A stretch of 64,000 bases of DNA, from the NCBI GenBank assembly GCA_036488085.1, contig DASXHZ010000004.1:38495-102494 (forward strand), read 5' to 3'. The notes under the pieces were generated by a model. It was given only the letters and a program-made list of their open reading frames with translations. It searched no databases and was not told the DNA's origin. Of the stretch, positions 9,357 through 19,400 are shown piece after piece. The first letter of the stretch is position 1; each line of letters opens with the position of its first letter. The stretch is from DASXHZ01 sp036488085 (GTDB lineage Bacteria; Acidobacteriota; Thermoanaerobaculia; Gp7-AA8). A program made the translations under genes and the position numbers.

Positions 9357-9450
9357 GGGCGGAGAGCGCAGAGGGCAGAGCGGAGACCGGAGATGTATGC
9401 TTTTTCTGCGCTCTGCGCTCTGCGCTCTGTCCTCTGCGCTCTGTCCTCTA
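9357..9450. repeat. simple-sequence palindromic spacer (GCAGAG / CTCTGC runs)
   Basis: A purine-rich run (GGAGAGCGCAGAGGGCAGAG) is followed by its pyrimidine complement repeated several times (CTGCGCTCTGCGCTCTG, then GTCCTCT units). The two halves can pair across an about 30-base centre. It fills the gap between the divergent MFS and HAD genes. Comparable low-complexity palindromes occur at 48462-48512 and 49131-49217. Confidence 0.6.
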
Positions 9451-9457
9451 CGCAATC

Positions 9458-10144
9458 ATGCGAAAGCTCGTCCTCTTCGACATCGACGGAACGCTCATCA
9501 CCGACGGCGGCGCGGCGCGGCAGTCGTACGGGCTCGCGTTGCGCGAGACGTACGGTTTCGACGGCGACCTGACGCGCTACGACTTCTCCGGCCGCACCGA
9601 CCCTCAGATCACGTCGATGGTGCTCCACGATGCCGGCTTCGACGACGAACAGATCGCCGCTCGCGTGCCGCGACTTTGGGAAACGTACCTCCGCGAGCTC
9701 GCCGTCCACGCCACGGCCGAACGCGTCCGCGCACTACCGGGGATCCCGGAGCTGCTCGAACGCCTGGTTGCGGCCGACGACATCACGCTCGGCCTTCTCA
9801 CCGGCAACATCGAGCGCGGCGCGCGGCTGAAGCTCGCTCCGGCGGGGCTCAATACCTACTTCCCGTTCGGCGCGTTCGGAAGCGACTCGGCTCATCGCGA
9901 GGAGCTGCCGCCGATTGCCGTCGAACGCGCTTCGAGCGTGGACGGCCACCGTTTCAGCGGCCGCGAGGTCGTGATCATCGGCGATTCCATCTACGACGTC
10001 CGCTGCGGCGTACCTCACGGCGCGACCACCATCGCCATCGCCTCGGGGAAGACTCCGGCCGAGAGACTGCGCGCCGAAAACCCCCACCATTTCTTTCACT
10101 CCGCCGAGGAGATTGGGCCGCTACTGAACGCAATTACTTGGTAG
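9458..10144 (+). CDS. HAD-superfamily phosphatase, phosphoglycolate-phosphatase-like
   Basis: 228 residues. Motif I is FDIDGTL (residues 6-12, nucleophile Asp and acid/base Asp). Motif II is GLLTGN, and the acidic motif IV is near VIIGDSIYDVRCG. The helical insert between motifs I and II marks a C1-type cap, as in PGP/Gph phosphatases. It is probably a cytoplasmic phosphatase for a small phosphorylated metabolite. It is divergent from the MFS gene. Confidence 0.85.
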   Translation: MRKLVLFDIDGTLITDGGAARQSYGLALRETYGFDGDLTRYDFSGRTDPQITSMVLHDAGFDDEQIAARVPRLWETYLRELAVHATAERVRALPGIPELLERLVAADDITLGLLTGNIERGARLKLAPAGLNTYFPFGAFGSDSAHREELPPIAVERASSVDGHRFSGREVVIIGDSIYDVRCGVPHGATTIAIASGKTPAERLRAENPHHFFHSAEEIGPLLNAITW

Positions 10145-10159
10145 CTTCCGTTTTTGACG

Positions 10160-10227
10160 GTAGGGACCGATAGGTTCCGCCGCCCTCCTTCCATACATCG
10201 TCACTAATGACGGTTACCTAAAGGAGG
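10160..10227 (+). promoter_or_regulatory. structured leader that can sequester the Shine-Dalgarno
   Basis: CCTCCTT (10184-10190) is complementary to AAGGAGG (10221-10227), the Shine-Dalgarno core of the next gene. Between them CGTCA (10199-10203) and TGACG (10208-10212) form an inner hairpin with loop CTAA. GTAGGGA lies at 10160-10166, similar to the element found upstream of three other genes. This can be read as a translational on/off leader; no ligand or known riboswitch class is recognised. Confidence 0.45.
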
Positions 10228-10238
10228 AGGTCTCCACC

Positions 10239-12086
10239 ATGCGTCTTCGATTCTCGACGTGTCTCTTCGCTCTCCTCGTACTACTCGCAGTTCCGCTGAT
10301 GGCCCAAGACTGGCCGCAATGGGTCCTCAACGCCCAGCACACCGGTCAGGTCACCTTCACCGGCCAGAATCTCAACCGAAACATCGTCAACCTCGTTTAC
10401 GACCCACTCGTGCCCGACGAGCAGCAGGGTGCCATCACCGTCTACGGCGAAGCCGACCTCCTCGCGCACTACCAGGCGCCGCTGGTGGACGGCAACGATG
10501 TCTACATGATGTTCAAGTCGGGCTCGTTCAACTACCACAACTACTCATCGCAACAATGGGGCGAGACGAAGTACACGTGGAACGGGTCGCACACAGCCCT
10601 GAACGTGATCTGGCAGTTCACGAGTGATTGGAACGCGCCCGGGAATGTCCTGACCGATTGGGAGCCCGTCTTCCACCCGGCGCTCGCGAACGGCTCGCTC
10701 TACGCTCCAGGCAAGGGCGGCTCGGTTTTCCGCGTCAACAAGCTGACCGGCACGTCCGTCCGCCTCAATCCGTTCCCGACCGATGACGGGGGCACGAAGG
10801 CGAACCTGGACGTCACCAGCCCGATCACGGTCGATGGCTCCGGCAACATCTACTACACCGCCGCGTACTTCACGGACGACAACAACTTCTTCCAGCACGA
10901 CGTCCAGGGCGCGTGGCTCGTGAAGATCACGCCGTCGAACACGATGACTGCCGTGCCATGGTCGACCCTGACCGTCGGCGCGCCGGGCGCGACCGACCAG
11001 TGCTCGAACGCGTTCGGGACGAACGCAGACGGCACGATCGTCAATGGCCCGTGGCCGCCGTCGCCAACCGCCGTCGCACCGACCGTCGCATGCGGAACGC
11101 AGCGGCCGGGCATCAACGCCGCTCCTGCGGTGGCATCGAACGGTACGATCTACCTCATCTCTCGCGCGCACTTCATCAGCCGCGAGGCGTACCTCCTTGC
11201 CGTGAATCCGAACCTGACGCAGAAGTGGATTGCGACGCTGCGCGACCGCTTCCATGACGGCTGCGGCGTTCCGGTCTCCCTCGGCGGAACGCTTCCGCCG
11301 AACGGCGCGCCGGGCGGCTGCCGCGTCGGCTCGCTCTACGGCGTCGATCCCGCCACGAACCGTCCCGGTGGCGGCCGCGTCATCGACGATCAGTCGTCCA
11401 CCCCGATCGTCGCTCCCGACGGCTCAGTCCTCTTCGGTGCTTTCTGCCGTTACACCTACGACCAGGGCCACCTGATGCGGTTCGGCGCCGACGGCTCGTA
11501 CCTCGGCGGCTACTTCTTCGGCTGGGACGTCACCCCCGGCATCTACAGCCACAACGGGACCTTCTCGATCGTCACGAAGGACAACCACTACGGCGAGGTC
11601 GGCTCGTATTGCGACGATCCGACGTTCTGTCCCGCCGACGACAACCTCCGCGCGTATCCGGAGCAGTACTTCATCACGCAGTTGAGCCCGACCCTCCGCT
11701 CGGACGCGCTGGCCGACCGCGGCGACAAGGTCATGACCGTCCAGTGGCAGTACCTCAGCACCAACCACGACAGTTGCACGCGTGACGCGAACAACAACGT
11801 CACCTGTACCACCGACCACCCGAAGGGCTTCGAGTGGTGCGTCAATGCGTTCGTCATCGACGCGCAGGGGAACGCCTACGCGAACAGCGAAGACGGCTGG
11901 CTCTACAAGATCCAGCAGGGCGGCGTCGTGAGCGTCTCACCGGGTTGCGGTACCTCGACATTCAACTGCGGAGGCAAGATCTTCCAGCAACTCGCCCTCG
12001 GCGCGGCCTACACGCCGACGTCGATGGACAGCGCCGGACGGATTTACTCGCAGAACGCCGGTCACCTCTTCGTCGCCGGGAACTAG
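10239..12086 (+). CDS. secreted beta-propeller-like protein (PQQ-type)
   Basis: 615 residues with a clear signal peptide (LFALLVLLAVPLMAQ, cleavage near residue 22). The mature protein starts DWPQWVLNAQHTG, like quinoprotein-type propellers (W-x-N/G-x-x-x-x-G). It has repeated strand patterns such as GNIYYTAAYF, GTIYLISRA, GSVLFGAF and GNAYANSEDGWLYKI. It contains several Cys, suggesting export to an oxidising compartment. The catalytic residues of PQQ dehydrogenases are not evident, so it is better called a propeller-like structural or binding protein. Its Shine-Dalgarno (AAAGGAGGAGG) is exceptionally strong but can be hidden in the leader hairpin. Confidence 0.7.
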   Translation: MRLRFSTCLFALLVLLAVPLMAQDWPQWVLNAQHTGQVTFTGQNLNRNIVNLVYDPLVPDEQQGAITVYGEADLLAHYQAPLVDGNDVYMMFKSGSFNYHNYSSQQWGETKYTWNGSHTALNVIWQFTSDWNAPGNVLTDWEPVFHPALANGSLYAPGKGGSVFRVNKLTGTSVRLNPFPTDDGGTKANLDVTSPITVDGSGNIYYTAAYFTDDNNFFQHDVQGAWLVKITPSNTMTAVPWSTLTVGAPGATDQCSNAFGTNADGTIVNGPWPPSPTAVAPTVACGTQRPGINAAPAVASNGTIYLISRAHFISREAYLLAVNPNLTQKWIATLRDRFHDGCGVPVSLGGTLPPNGAPGGCRVGSLYGVDPATNRPGGGRVIDDQSSTPIVAPDGSVLFGAFCRYTYDQGHLMRFGADGSYLGGYFFGWDVTPGIYSHNGTFSIVTKDNHYGEVGSYCDDPTFCPADDNLRAYPEQYFITQLSPTLRSDALADRGDKVMTVQWQYLSTNHDSCTRDANNNVTCTTDHPKGFEWCVNAFVIDAQGNAYANSEDGWLYKIQQGGVVSVSPGCGTSTFNCGGKIFQQLALGAAYTPTSMDSAGRIYSQNAGHLFVAGN

Positions 12087-12102
12087 GGCAAGTTCATGTA
12101 TG

Positions 12103-12128
12103 GGGCCGGCTCTCAGCCGGCCCTATTT
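12103..12128. terminator. bidirectional terminator between convergent genes
   Basis: GGGCCGGCT (12103-12111) and AGCCGGCCC (12115-12123) form a 9-bp perfect stem with a 3-base loop, followed by TATTTT. It serves the rightward propeller gene and possibly the leftward gene at 12133. Confidence 0.75.
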
Positions 12129-12132
12129 TCCG

Positions 12133-12921
12133 CTACCTGTTGTGCCGCGTCGGAATGCTCACGTGTCCGACGACGCGCGCATAGTCGATCGAGCCGCTTC
12201 CCTTGTGATCGACCGTGAAGTCGCCGCCGACGTCGGTCACATAGATGCTCCCCGATCCCTTGCTGCCGATGGAGACGCTTCGCTTTACGTTGCCGATCGT
12301 GACGGCGCCGGAGGTGTCCTCGTCGATCGTCACGCCTCCGCCGACGCGCCGGACCTCGATCTCGCCGCTGGTATCCCTCGGGATGTGCACATCGCCGGCG
12401 ACGTCGTCGACATAGATCGCGCCGGAGGTATCGCGGATCATGAGACTGCCATGCACGCGGCGGACGTCGATCTCGCCCGAAGTGTCGTCGATCGAGCATG
12501 TGCCGACATTCACGACCGTCATCGCGCCGGAAGTGTCGTTGATGTCGACCGACACATTCGGAGGGAGCGTGACGGTGAAGTCGAGCGCGGCACTGTTGCC
12601 GCCGAAGAACGACCAGCCGTCGATCGACGGTACGTGCGCTTCTACGGTCGCCGTCGAGCCGTTCCGCGTCGCGGTGAGCGTGATGTCGTGAAGCAGCTCC
12701 TCCTCCGAGGAGCAGGCCTCGCCTGACGCGGCGATGGCCCGCGTCCCGTCGCGTCCTTCGACGCGGAGCGTTCCCGCTTTCGCGATCACGATGACGTGCG
12801 TGACCCCCGCCATGTCCAACTGCGCGGAGCGATGCGCGCGGTGGTCGCATTCGCCGAAGAATCCGGCGTGAGCGGCGCCGGCAACGAAGAGAAACGTCAC
12901 CACGAACGCTGCGTTCTTCAT
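12133..12921 (-). CDS. DUF4097-type adhesin-like beta-repeat protein, secreted
   Basis: 262 residues with a signal peptide (FVVTFLFVAGAAHA). From residue 140 on, short strand repeats of the form D-T-S-G-x-[IV]-x-[IV] occur about every 20 residues (DTSGAMTV, DTSGEIDV, DTSGAIYV, DTSGEIEV, DTSGAVTI), as in the DUF4097/DUF2807 single-stranded beta-helix families. Such proteins are usually exported and sit at the envelope; the function is unknown. Two Cys pairs lie in the N-terminal half. A 43-base gap separates it from the upstream leftward genes, so it may be the third gene of that unit. Confidence 0.75.
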   Translation of the reverse strand: MKNAAFVVTFLFVAGAAHAGFFGECDHRAHRSAQLDMAGVTHVIVIAKAGTLRVEGRDGTRAIAASGEACSSEEELLHDITLTATRNGSTATVEAHVPSIDGWSFFGGNSAALDFTVTLPPNVSVDINDTSGAMTVVNVGTCSIDDTSGEIDVRRVHGSLMIRDTSGAIYVDDVAGDVHIPRDTSGEIEVRRVGGGVTIDEDTSGAVTIGNVKRSVSIGSKGSGSIYVTDVGGDFTVDHKGSGSIDYARVVGHVSIPTRHNR

Positions 12922-12964
12922 TCCCGGTTGTACGTCCGCCGCCCGGGAGAGTTGCGCGCGGACC

Positions 12965-13252
12965 TTACTTCGTCCCGATCTTGACGGTCTCTGCGGTCTT
13001 GCCGTCCGTCGTCATGTCGATGACTACACGCACACCTTCCACCAGGTCGGCGCGCGTGGCGGCCGCGTCGCCGCGTTTGTAGAGCGTCGCCTTCGTCAAA
13101 GCGACCGTCGCGTCCGTTCCTTCCTTGGTGTGCACCAGCAGCGCATCGCCGCGCAACTGCTTCACCGTGCCGAACACGTGATGGTGCCCCGCATGTGCGT
13201 ACGCGCTCGCGGCGAGAAGGAAAGCGAATACCAAAGCGATCGTCTGTCTCAT
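12965..13252 (-). CDS. small periplasmic protein with a His-rich segment
   Basis: 95 residues. The signal peptide (ALVFAFLLAASAYA) is followed at once by HAGHHHVFGTV, a possible metal-binding cluster. The rest looks like a small OB or beta-barrel domain (GTVKQLRGDALLVHTKEG, then VALTKATLYKRGDAAA), resembling DUF5666-like domains. The ATG overlaps the stop of the cytochrome gene (ATGA), so the two are co-translated, and a role in metal handling or redox near the cytochrome is inferred. Confidence 0.65.
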   Translation of the reverse strand: MRQTIALVFAFLLAASAYAHAGHHHVFGTVKQLRGDALLVHTKEGTDATVALTKATLYKRGDAAATRADLVEGVRVVIDMTTDGKTAETVKIGTK

Positions 13253-13824
13253 TCGTGCGCTCCTCCACCGTTCAGGAAATCGCGCTCTTCCTGCTGCTCG
13301 CGCATCTCCATCGGACTGACCGGATTCAACGCCTTCATCGATTCCGCTTCTTCCTTCGTCATGTGCGGGACATGGCGGATGAAGAGGACCAGCTTCCAGT
13401 CGTCGGCCACCGTGTGATCGCCGGCCCATCCCGGCATCCCCGTCAGCCGCACGCCGTTGCGGATGATCGCGAACAACTCTCCATCCGAAAGGTCCTGCGT
13501 CTCCGCCAACGTCATATCGGGCGCTTTCGGGTCGAGACTGCGTCCCATCTCCGTCTGACCGCGTCCGTCGTTGCCATGACACTGCGCGCAATGATCGGCG
13601 AAGTGCTCCCGCGCTTCCTGCAACGCGGCCGGACTCACGGCGATCGGATTCTTCATCGCGCGCAACTTCGCCGGCACCGCGAAGTGTCGCAACATCCGCG
13701 CGATCGCCACCTCGGCGTGCGTCGGTTCTTCGCGCGTGCTGATCCCATGCACAAGTAGACTGCCCACGACGGCAATGCCGCCGACCACCAGCAGCAAAAC
13801 GATGACCGCGACTGCGCGCCGCAC
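13249..13824 (-). CDS. membrane-anchored monohaem cytochrome c
   Basis: 191 residues. An N-terminal anchor (AVIVLLLVVGGIAVVGSLLV) precedes a periplasmic domain with one CAQCH haem-binding motif near residue 80 and a likely distal Met in GVRLTGMPGW. Class I cytochrome c folds of this type carry electrons between periplasmic partners. The linker after the anchor (EEPTHAEVAIARMLRHFAVP) resembles other small-mono-haem proteins. It is translationally coupled to the His-rich small protein. The divergent gene at 13853 starts only 29 bases away. Confidence 0.85.
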   Translation of the reverse strand: MRRAVAVIVLLLVVGGIAVVGSLLVHGISTREEPTHAEVAIARMLRHFAVPAKLRAMKNPIAVSPAALQEAREHFADHCAQCHGNDGRGQTEMGRSLDPKAPDMTLAETQDLSDGELFAIIRNGVRLTGMPGWAGDHTVADDWKLVLFIRHVPHMTKEEAESMKALNPVSPMEMREQQEERDFLNGGGAHE

Positions 13825-13852
13825 GACCGTGAGCGTAGTGCAAAATGCCGCC

Positions 13853-14356
13853 GTGGACGAGCTTCAACGCTTCCTCCGCCCGCTCTTTCTCGACCTCGAC
13901 GGCGTCTCGCGCCTCGAGGACGTGGAACGGATCGCGCGCATCGCGTATCAGCTTCATTTCGAGCGCACACGCTCGCTGGAGCTCCTCCTCGCCTTCCACC
14001 TCCTCGGCCACTGGCTCGACAAAGTCGGCAACGCCTCACGCACGGCGCTCAACACCGGGATCAGCGAGGCGGAGCTGCGAAAGACCGCGGCCTCCATCCG
14101 CCGCCTCGGCGCGCCGCTGACCGACGAAGAACGCGCCGTCGCCTCGGCCATCCTCATCGACGGCGCCGGTGTCCGCGGTCTCGCCGAGAAGTTCGCCCGC
14201 GCGCGCCGCGAAGGCCACACCGTCCTCGACGTCGCGCGCGAAGCGCTCGGGGATACGGACGTTCCGGAGTGGATGAATGACGATGCGAAAGAACTGCTGT
14301 TGCGGCGCCGTACCGCCCGCGACACCTTCGCGCGCGCGATCCTCGATGAAACCTAG
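13853..14356 (+). CDS. conserved-looking helical protein of unknown function
   Basis: 167 residues from a GTG start (MDELQRFLRPLFLDLDG). An in-frame upstream ATG at 13736 would run through the cytochrome promoter and signal region, so the GTG is preferred. The chain is predominantly helical and soluble, with many charged residues and no Cys motif (RLEDVERIARIAYQL, then ELLLAFHLLGHWLDK). I do not recognise a family. It is divergent from the cytochrome gene and its end overlaps the HD-GYP gene by 4 bases in convergent orientation. Confidence 0.6.
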   Translation: MDELQRFLRPLFLDLDGVSRLEDVERIARIAYQLHFERTRSLELLLAFHLLGHWLDKVGNASRTALNTGISEAELRKTAASIRRLGAPLTDEERAVASAILIDGAGVRGLAEKFARARREGHTVLDVAREALGDTDVPEWMNDDAKELLLRRRTARDTFARAILDET

Positions 14357-16278
14357 GTCCGCAGCACGCCGGCGCGCTCGTAGACTTTGGCCTCGGTGAA
14401 GATCGTCACGAGCTCCGCGTCGAGCAGGCCGTCATTCACTTCCATGCCGAGGATGTCGATGGCGCGGTCGGTCGAGATGGCGCGTTTGTAGGGGCGGTCG
14501 CTGGCGGTCAGCGCGTCGTAGATGTCGGAGACCGTCATCATCCGCGACTGCACCGGGATGTCGGCCGCGTTGAGCTTCCGGGGATACCCGCGGCCGTTCA
14601 GCTTCTCATGGTGCTTGTACGCGATGTCGGCGACCTGCGAGAGGTCCTTCGTCCAGGGGATCTTCGAGAGGAACTCGAACGTGTGCGTGACGTGGCTCTC
14701 GATCTCGCCGCGCTCGACCGGATCGAGATTCCCCTTGCGGATCGAGAGGATGCGCGCCTCTTCCGGATGCAGCAGCGGCTTCTTCTCACCGCGGAGATCC
14801 GCATACTCGCGCGCCGCGAGCTCTTGCAGATACTGAAAGTCGCCCTCGGGAAGCACGGTCGGCTCGTTCGACTGCGCCACGAACGCAAAGTCCTTCTGTG
14901 CCTGCGCGATCGACGCGGCCGTCTCGGAGTCGACCTGGGCCGCAAATCCGTCGTAGCCATCGCGCCCGTATCTCAGAAGATGATCGAGTTTGCGGCGGTG
15001 CGAATCGCTTTCGATCGACTTCATGACGAACTCGAAACGCGCGCGCACGCCCTCGAGCTGCATCGGATAGAGCTTCTTCTCCTTCACCAGCACCTGCTCG
15101 CGGACGCCGACCTTCCCGAAGTCGTGCAGCAGCGACGCGTAGCGGATCTCGCGAATCTGATCGGCGTCGAACCGCACCGGCGCATAGATGCCCTCGTCGA
15201 GGCGATCGACCACCTTCGCCAGCTCCACGGTCAGCTCGGCGACGCGGAACGAGTGACCCGAGGTCGTCGGATCGCGTTGTTCGATCGCGGAGACCGCGGC
15301 GTTGACGAACCCCTCGAACAGACGCTCGATCGAGTCGTAAAGCTGATTGTTCTCGACCGCCACCGCCGCCTGTCCGGCGAGCGCGCGCATGATCTCGATC
15401 ACCTGGCTCTCGAACGGGATCACCTGTTCGGGCACCGTCCCCGCCGTCAACTTCGACGGCGCGCCGCGATGCTTCCGGTTGATCAACTGCAGGACGCCGA
15501 TGAGGTCCCCGTTGTGATTCGTCATCGGGAAGACCAACATCGACTTCGTGAGGTAGTTGTTCGCCTCGTCGAACGACGTATTGATCGAGTACTCCGCGCC
15601 GGCAGGAAGGTTGTACGCGTCGTCGATCACCAGCGTCTCACCGGTCATCGCGACATAGCCCGCCAGGCTCTTGCGGGTGATCGGGAGGACGCGTTCCTCG
15701 AACCCGACGACGTCGATCGAGTCGTTCTGCGCCAGCTTCCAGCGCAGCATCGCCTCGCCGCTGCTTTCGTCCAGAAGGTAGAGCGACCCGGCGTCGGAGC
15801 GCGACAGCTCGCGCGCCTTCGTCAGGATCATCGTCAGCAGCACCTGGTGATCGCGGACCGTGGCGAGCGCCGCGCCGACCTCGCTGACCTGCCGCAGCTC
15901 GCGCGTCCGCTCACTCAGTTCCCGCTCGAGCTGATCGGCGCGCTGCTTCTGATAGAGGAACTGATACGAGCGCTTGACCGCGTTGAGCAGCACCGGCGTC
16001 GAGGGGTTCTCGGTCAGGTGAAAGTAAACGGTTTCATCGGAGAGCCAGGAAGGCTGCTCCGTGAGGCCGATACCGACCACCGCGGTCCGCGCATCGGGCG
16101 CGAACGAACGGCCGCCGAGAATGGCGGGATCGACCAGCACCACGCGCAACGACGACCCGTCAGGGCCGATGTGCTCCAGACTCTCCACCGGGCGGGGCGA
16201 GATCGACGCCGCCTGGAAGGCGTCCGCATAACGCCCGATCGGGAACGTCTGCGAGTGCAGCAGCGTCAGTGTGGCCAT
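14353..16278 (-). CDS. GAF/HD-GYP signalling protein, probable cyclic-di-GMP phosphodiesterase
   Basis: 641 residues from ATG 16278 (MATLTLLHS). Residues about 1-120 resemble a degenerate receiver-like domain, followed by a coiled segment (QKQRADQLERELSERTREL). A GAF domain spans about 140-320. The HD-GYP domain follows, with LLHDFGKVGV near residue 386 (HD metal ligands) and HHEKLNGRGYP near 556. Between these two motifs is an insert of roughly 120 residues, longer than usual. Enzymes of this type hydrolyse cyclic-di-GMP. No membrane segment is seen, so it is cytosolic and its GAF domain may sense a small ligand. Confidence 0.88.
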   Translation of the reverse strand: MATLTLLHSQTFPIGRYADAFQAASISPRPVESLEHIGPDGSSLRVVLVDPAILGGRSFAPDARTAVVGIGLTEQPSWLSDETVYFHLTENPSTPVLLNAVKRSYQFLYQKQRADQLERELSERTRELRQVSEVGAALATVRDHQVLLTMILTKARELSRSDAGSLYLLDESSGEAMLRWKLAQNDSIDVVGFEERVLPITRKSLAGYVAMTGETLVIDDAYNLPAGAEYSINTSFDEANNYLTKSMLVFPMTNHNGDLIGVLQLINRKHRGAPSKLTAGTVPEQVIPFESQVIEIMRALAGQAAVAVENNQLYDSIERLFEGFVNAAVSAIEQRDPTTSGHSFRVAELTVELAKVVDRLDEGIYAPVRFDADQIREIRYASLLHDFGKVGVREQVLVKEKKLYPMQLEGVRARFEFVMKSIESDSHRRKLDHLLRYGRDGYDGFAAQVDSETAASIAQAQKDFAFVAQSNEPTVLPEGDFQYLQELAAREYADLRGEKKPLLHPEEARILSIRKGNLDPVERGEIESHVTHTFEFLSKIPWTKDLSQVADIAYKHHEKLNGRGYPRKLNAADIPVQSRMMTVSDIYDALTASDRPYKRAISTDRAIDILGMEVNDGLLDAELVTIFTEAKVYERAGVLRT

Positions 16279-16454
16279 GGGAGAGGTTGTATTACGCCGG
16301 ATGCAACCGGGGTACCGCGGCCATTCTTCCAGTTTCGGTGCGTCGAAGTACACCCAAAGTCCGACCAGAGTACATCGAAAGTTCTATTCCGCTCCCCTCC
16401 GGTGGAACCGACAATGCCCCCAGTCCATTACTTCTCGATTGTGAGGTCGTCTTG

Positions 16455-19400
16455 ATGCGGCATTCGTCTGCTCTCGCTCTTGCCCTGTTTCTCACCGGTT
16501 CCGCGGCGTTCGGCGCCAACACCCTGACGGTGACCACCACCGCCGCGAGCGGCGCCGGGTCACTCGCCGACGCCATCGCGCAGGCCAACAGCGGCTCCTG
16601 CGGCTCCGGCTGCACGATCAAGTTCAACGTCGCCGGAACATTCGCGACGGCCGGCTACACCATCACCGCCGACAATCTGTCGATCGATGGCTACAGCGCG
16701 CCGGGAGCCACGCCGAACCACGGCGGCTTCCCGCAGCCGAACGACGCCACCATCACCGTCAACATCGTTCCGAACGGCAGCGTCAACACCGCGTTCCTGA
16801 TCCACGCCGACGGCGTCACGCTCGACGGTCTCGGCATCAGCGGCTTCTCCTCGGACGCCGTGGTCATCGACGGCAGCATCGCCTCGTCGAGCCAGAACAG
16901 CGTCAGCGGCTGCTTGATCACCGGCAACGGCGGCGGCGTTCGCATCCAGGGCGCGCAGGCGACGAACAACCTCGTCGGCACCGGCCGCCCCGCGTCGAAC
17001 CCGGTCGCCGGCAACGGCACCGGCCGGCCTGCGGACCGCAACGTCATCGGCAACAATACAAGCTACGACGTCGTCATCGCCGACGCCTCCAACAACGCCG
17101 TCGCCGGCTGCAACCTCGGCGTCGCCGCTAACGGCACGTCGGTCATTCCGTCCCCAAAGGGCATCTGGATCACCGGTACCTCCTCCACCAACGCCGTCGG
17201 TGGCAGCTCGCCCGGCAACACCAACGTCATCGGCGGACACGCCGAGGGCATTCGCGTGGATGGGGTGACGGGAACCCTGATCAACGGGAACTGGGTGGGC
17301 GTCGACATCAACGGCACCGGCACGGTCGCGAACACGATCGGCATCCACGTCGTCAACGGCGGCAACGCCACCTCCATCGGCGCGCTCCGCGCGAACGTCG
17401 TATCCGGCAACACTACCGGCATCCGGATCGAGAGCGCCACCGGCACCGTCAGCGTGCAGGGCAACCTGATCGGCACCGACGTCAATGGCGTCGGAGCGAT
17501 CCCGAACACCGGCAACGGCATCGAGACCGCCAACAGCGCCGGAAACGTCGTCATCCAGACGAACACCATCGCGTTCAACGGCGGCAACGGCATCGCGCCC
17601 GGCGGAACGGGCGTGCAGATTCGCGCCAACGTCATCTACGGCAACACCGGCCGCGCCATCAACCTGACGGGCGGCGCCGCACCGGTGAACGACGTCGGCG
17701 ACGCCGATACCGGCAACGACAACATCCAGAACTATCCCAACGCATCGACCGTGCGCATCGTCAGCGGCGTCCTCATGTTCGACGCGACGGTCGACTCGAG
17801 CTTCACCGCGAACGGCTCAATGGCGCTCGACGTCTTCAAGGCCGATCCGAGCGGACAGGCACGTACATACATCGGGACCACCGGCTGTATCGCCGGCAAC
17901 GCGCTCACGCTCTATCCCGTGAGCATCCCGACCGGCCTCATCGTGGCGGGCGACGCGATCGTCACCACCGCGACGACGTACGGCAACTCGACCTGCTCGT
18001 CGGCCGGCGACGGAACCTCCGAGCTCTCCCCCCCTGCCTTCACCTGCGCGGCGCCTCCGGCGGTCCTCTCCGTTCCGAGCTTCGTCTGCGCGAGCTCCAC
18101 CGGCAACGTCGCCTCGGTCGGCGCCACCAGCGGCGCCACCTACTCGTGGAGCGTCAGCAACGGCAGCCTCACCGGCGGGCAGGGCACGCCGTCGATCACC
18201 TTCACCGCCGGCGCGTCCGGCAACACGATCGTGCAGGTGGTCGCGGCCTTCGGCTCCTGCGTCAATCCGAACTCCGTTTCGACTCCGATTCGCGCGATTC
18301 CCGACGTCACGATCAGCGCCCCCGCCGACGTCTGCGCCGGCACGACCGGCGTGGTTGCGTCGATCCCGCCGGCGACCGGCGTCACCTTCTCGTGGAGCGT
18401 CGCCGGCGCCACGCTCACCGGCGGCCAGGGAACGAACAGCATCACGTTCGACGTCCCGTCCAACTCCGCCGGCGTCTCGCTGATCGTCAGCGCCACCGCG
18501 AACGGCTGTTCCGCCGGCAACTCGGCGACCGTCATCGTCGACAACCTCACGACGCCCGCCGTCACCGCCCCCGGCTCCATGACCGCCGGAACGAGCGCAA
18601 GCGCCTCGGCGCCCGCGAACGCAGGCGCCACGTATCTTTGGTCGATCTCGAATGGCACGATCAACAGCGGCCAGGGCACGTCCTCGGTCAACTTCACCGC
18701 CGGCAACGGCGCCCAGACGATCCTCTCCGTGACGGAGACGCTGAACGCCTGCACGAAGAGCGGCAATGCACACATCACCGTCATACCGCCGGTCGTGATC
18801 ACCACGCCGTCGCTTCCGATCGGAGCTGTCGACAACTTCTACTCGCTGCAGTTCACGGCGACCGGCGGCAGCGGGCCGCTGACGTGGTCTTTCGCGAACG
18901 GCACCATTCCGGCGCAGCTGCAGTTCACCCCCGGCGGCCTTCTCGTCGGATTGCCGAAAGTGACGTTCGACGGATTCATCGACGTGACCGCGACCGACGG
19001 CGTCCGCAGCGACACCGAGCACTTCCACCTCGTCGTCGTGAGCGGCCTGGTGGTCTCGACGACGTCACTCCCGAACGCCGGCTACGGTGCGCCGTACCAC
19101 GCCACCGTCACCGCGGTAGGCGGCACGCTTCCGTACACCTGGTCGCTGAAGAGCGGGTTCCTGCCGGGAGGCCTCACGCTGAATCCCGGTGGAACCATCA
19201 CCGGCAATGCGATGAGCGAGGGCGTCTTCACGTTTGATGTGAGCGTCGTCGACCAGAACAACGTCGAGGCGCACCGGCCGCTGTCGATCACGGTCGGCAA
19301 CGCGTTGAAGATCGCGACCCTGTTCGTTCCGGGCGCGACGATCGACGTCGACTACGCCTTCGCGTTCCAGGCGGCCGGCGGCACGCCGTTCACCAGCGGT

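Noticed and set aside
13736..13852. Longer start for the 13853 gene
   Set aside because: The added residues come from sequence opposite the cytochrome signal-anchor; GTG 13853 gives a cleaner start.
16269..16454. Longer start for the giant beta-helix protein
   Set aside because: The signal peptide begins at ATG 16455; the upstream part overlaps the HD-GYP start region.
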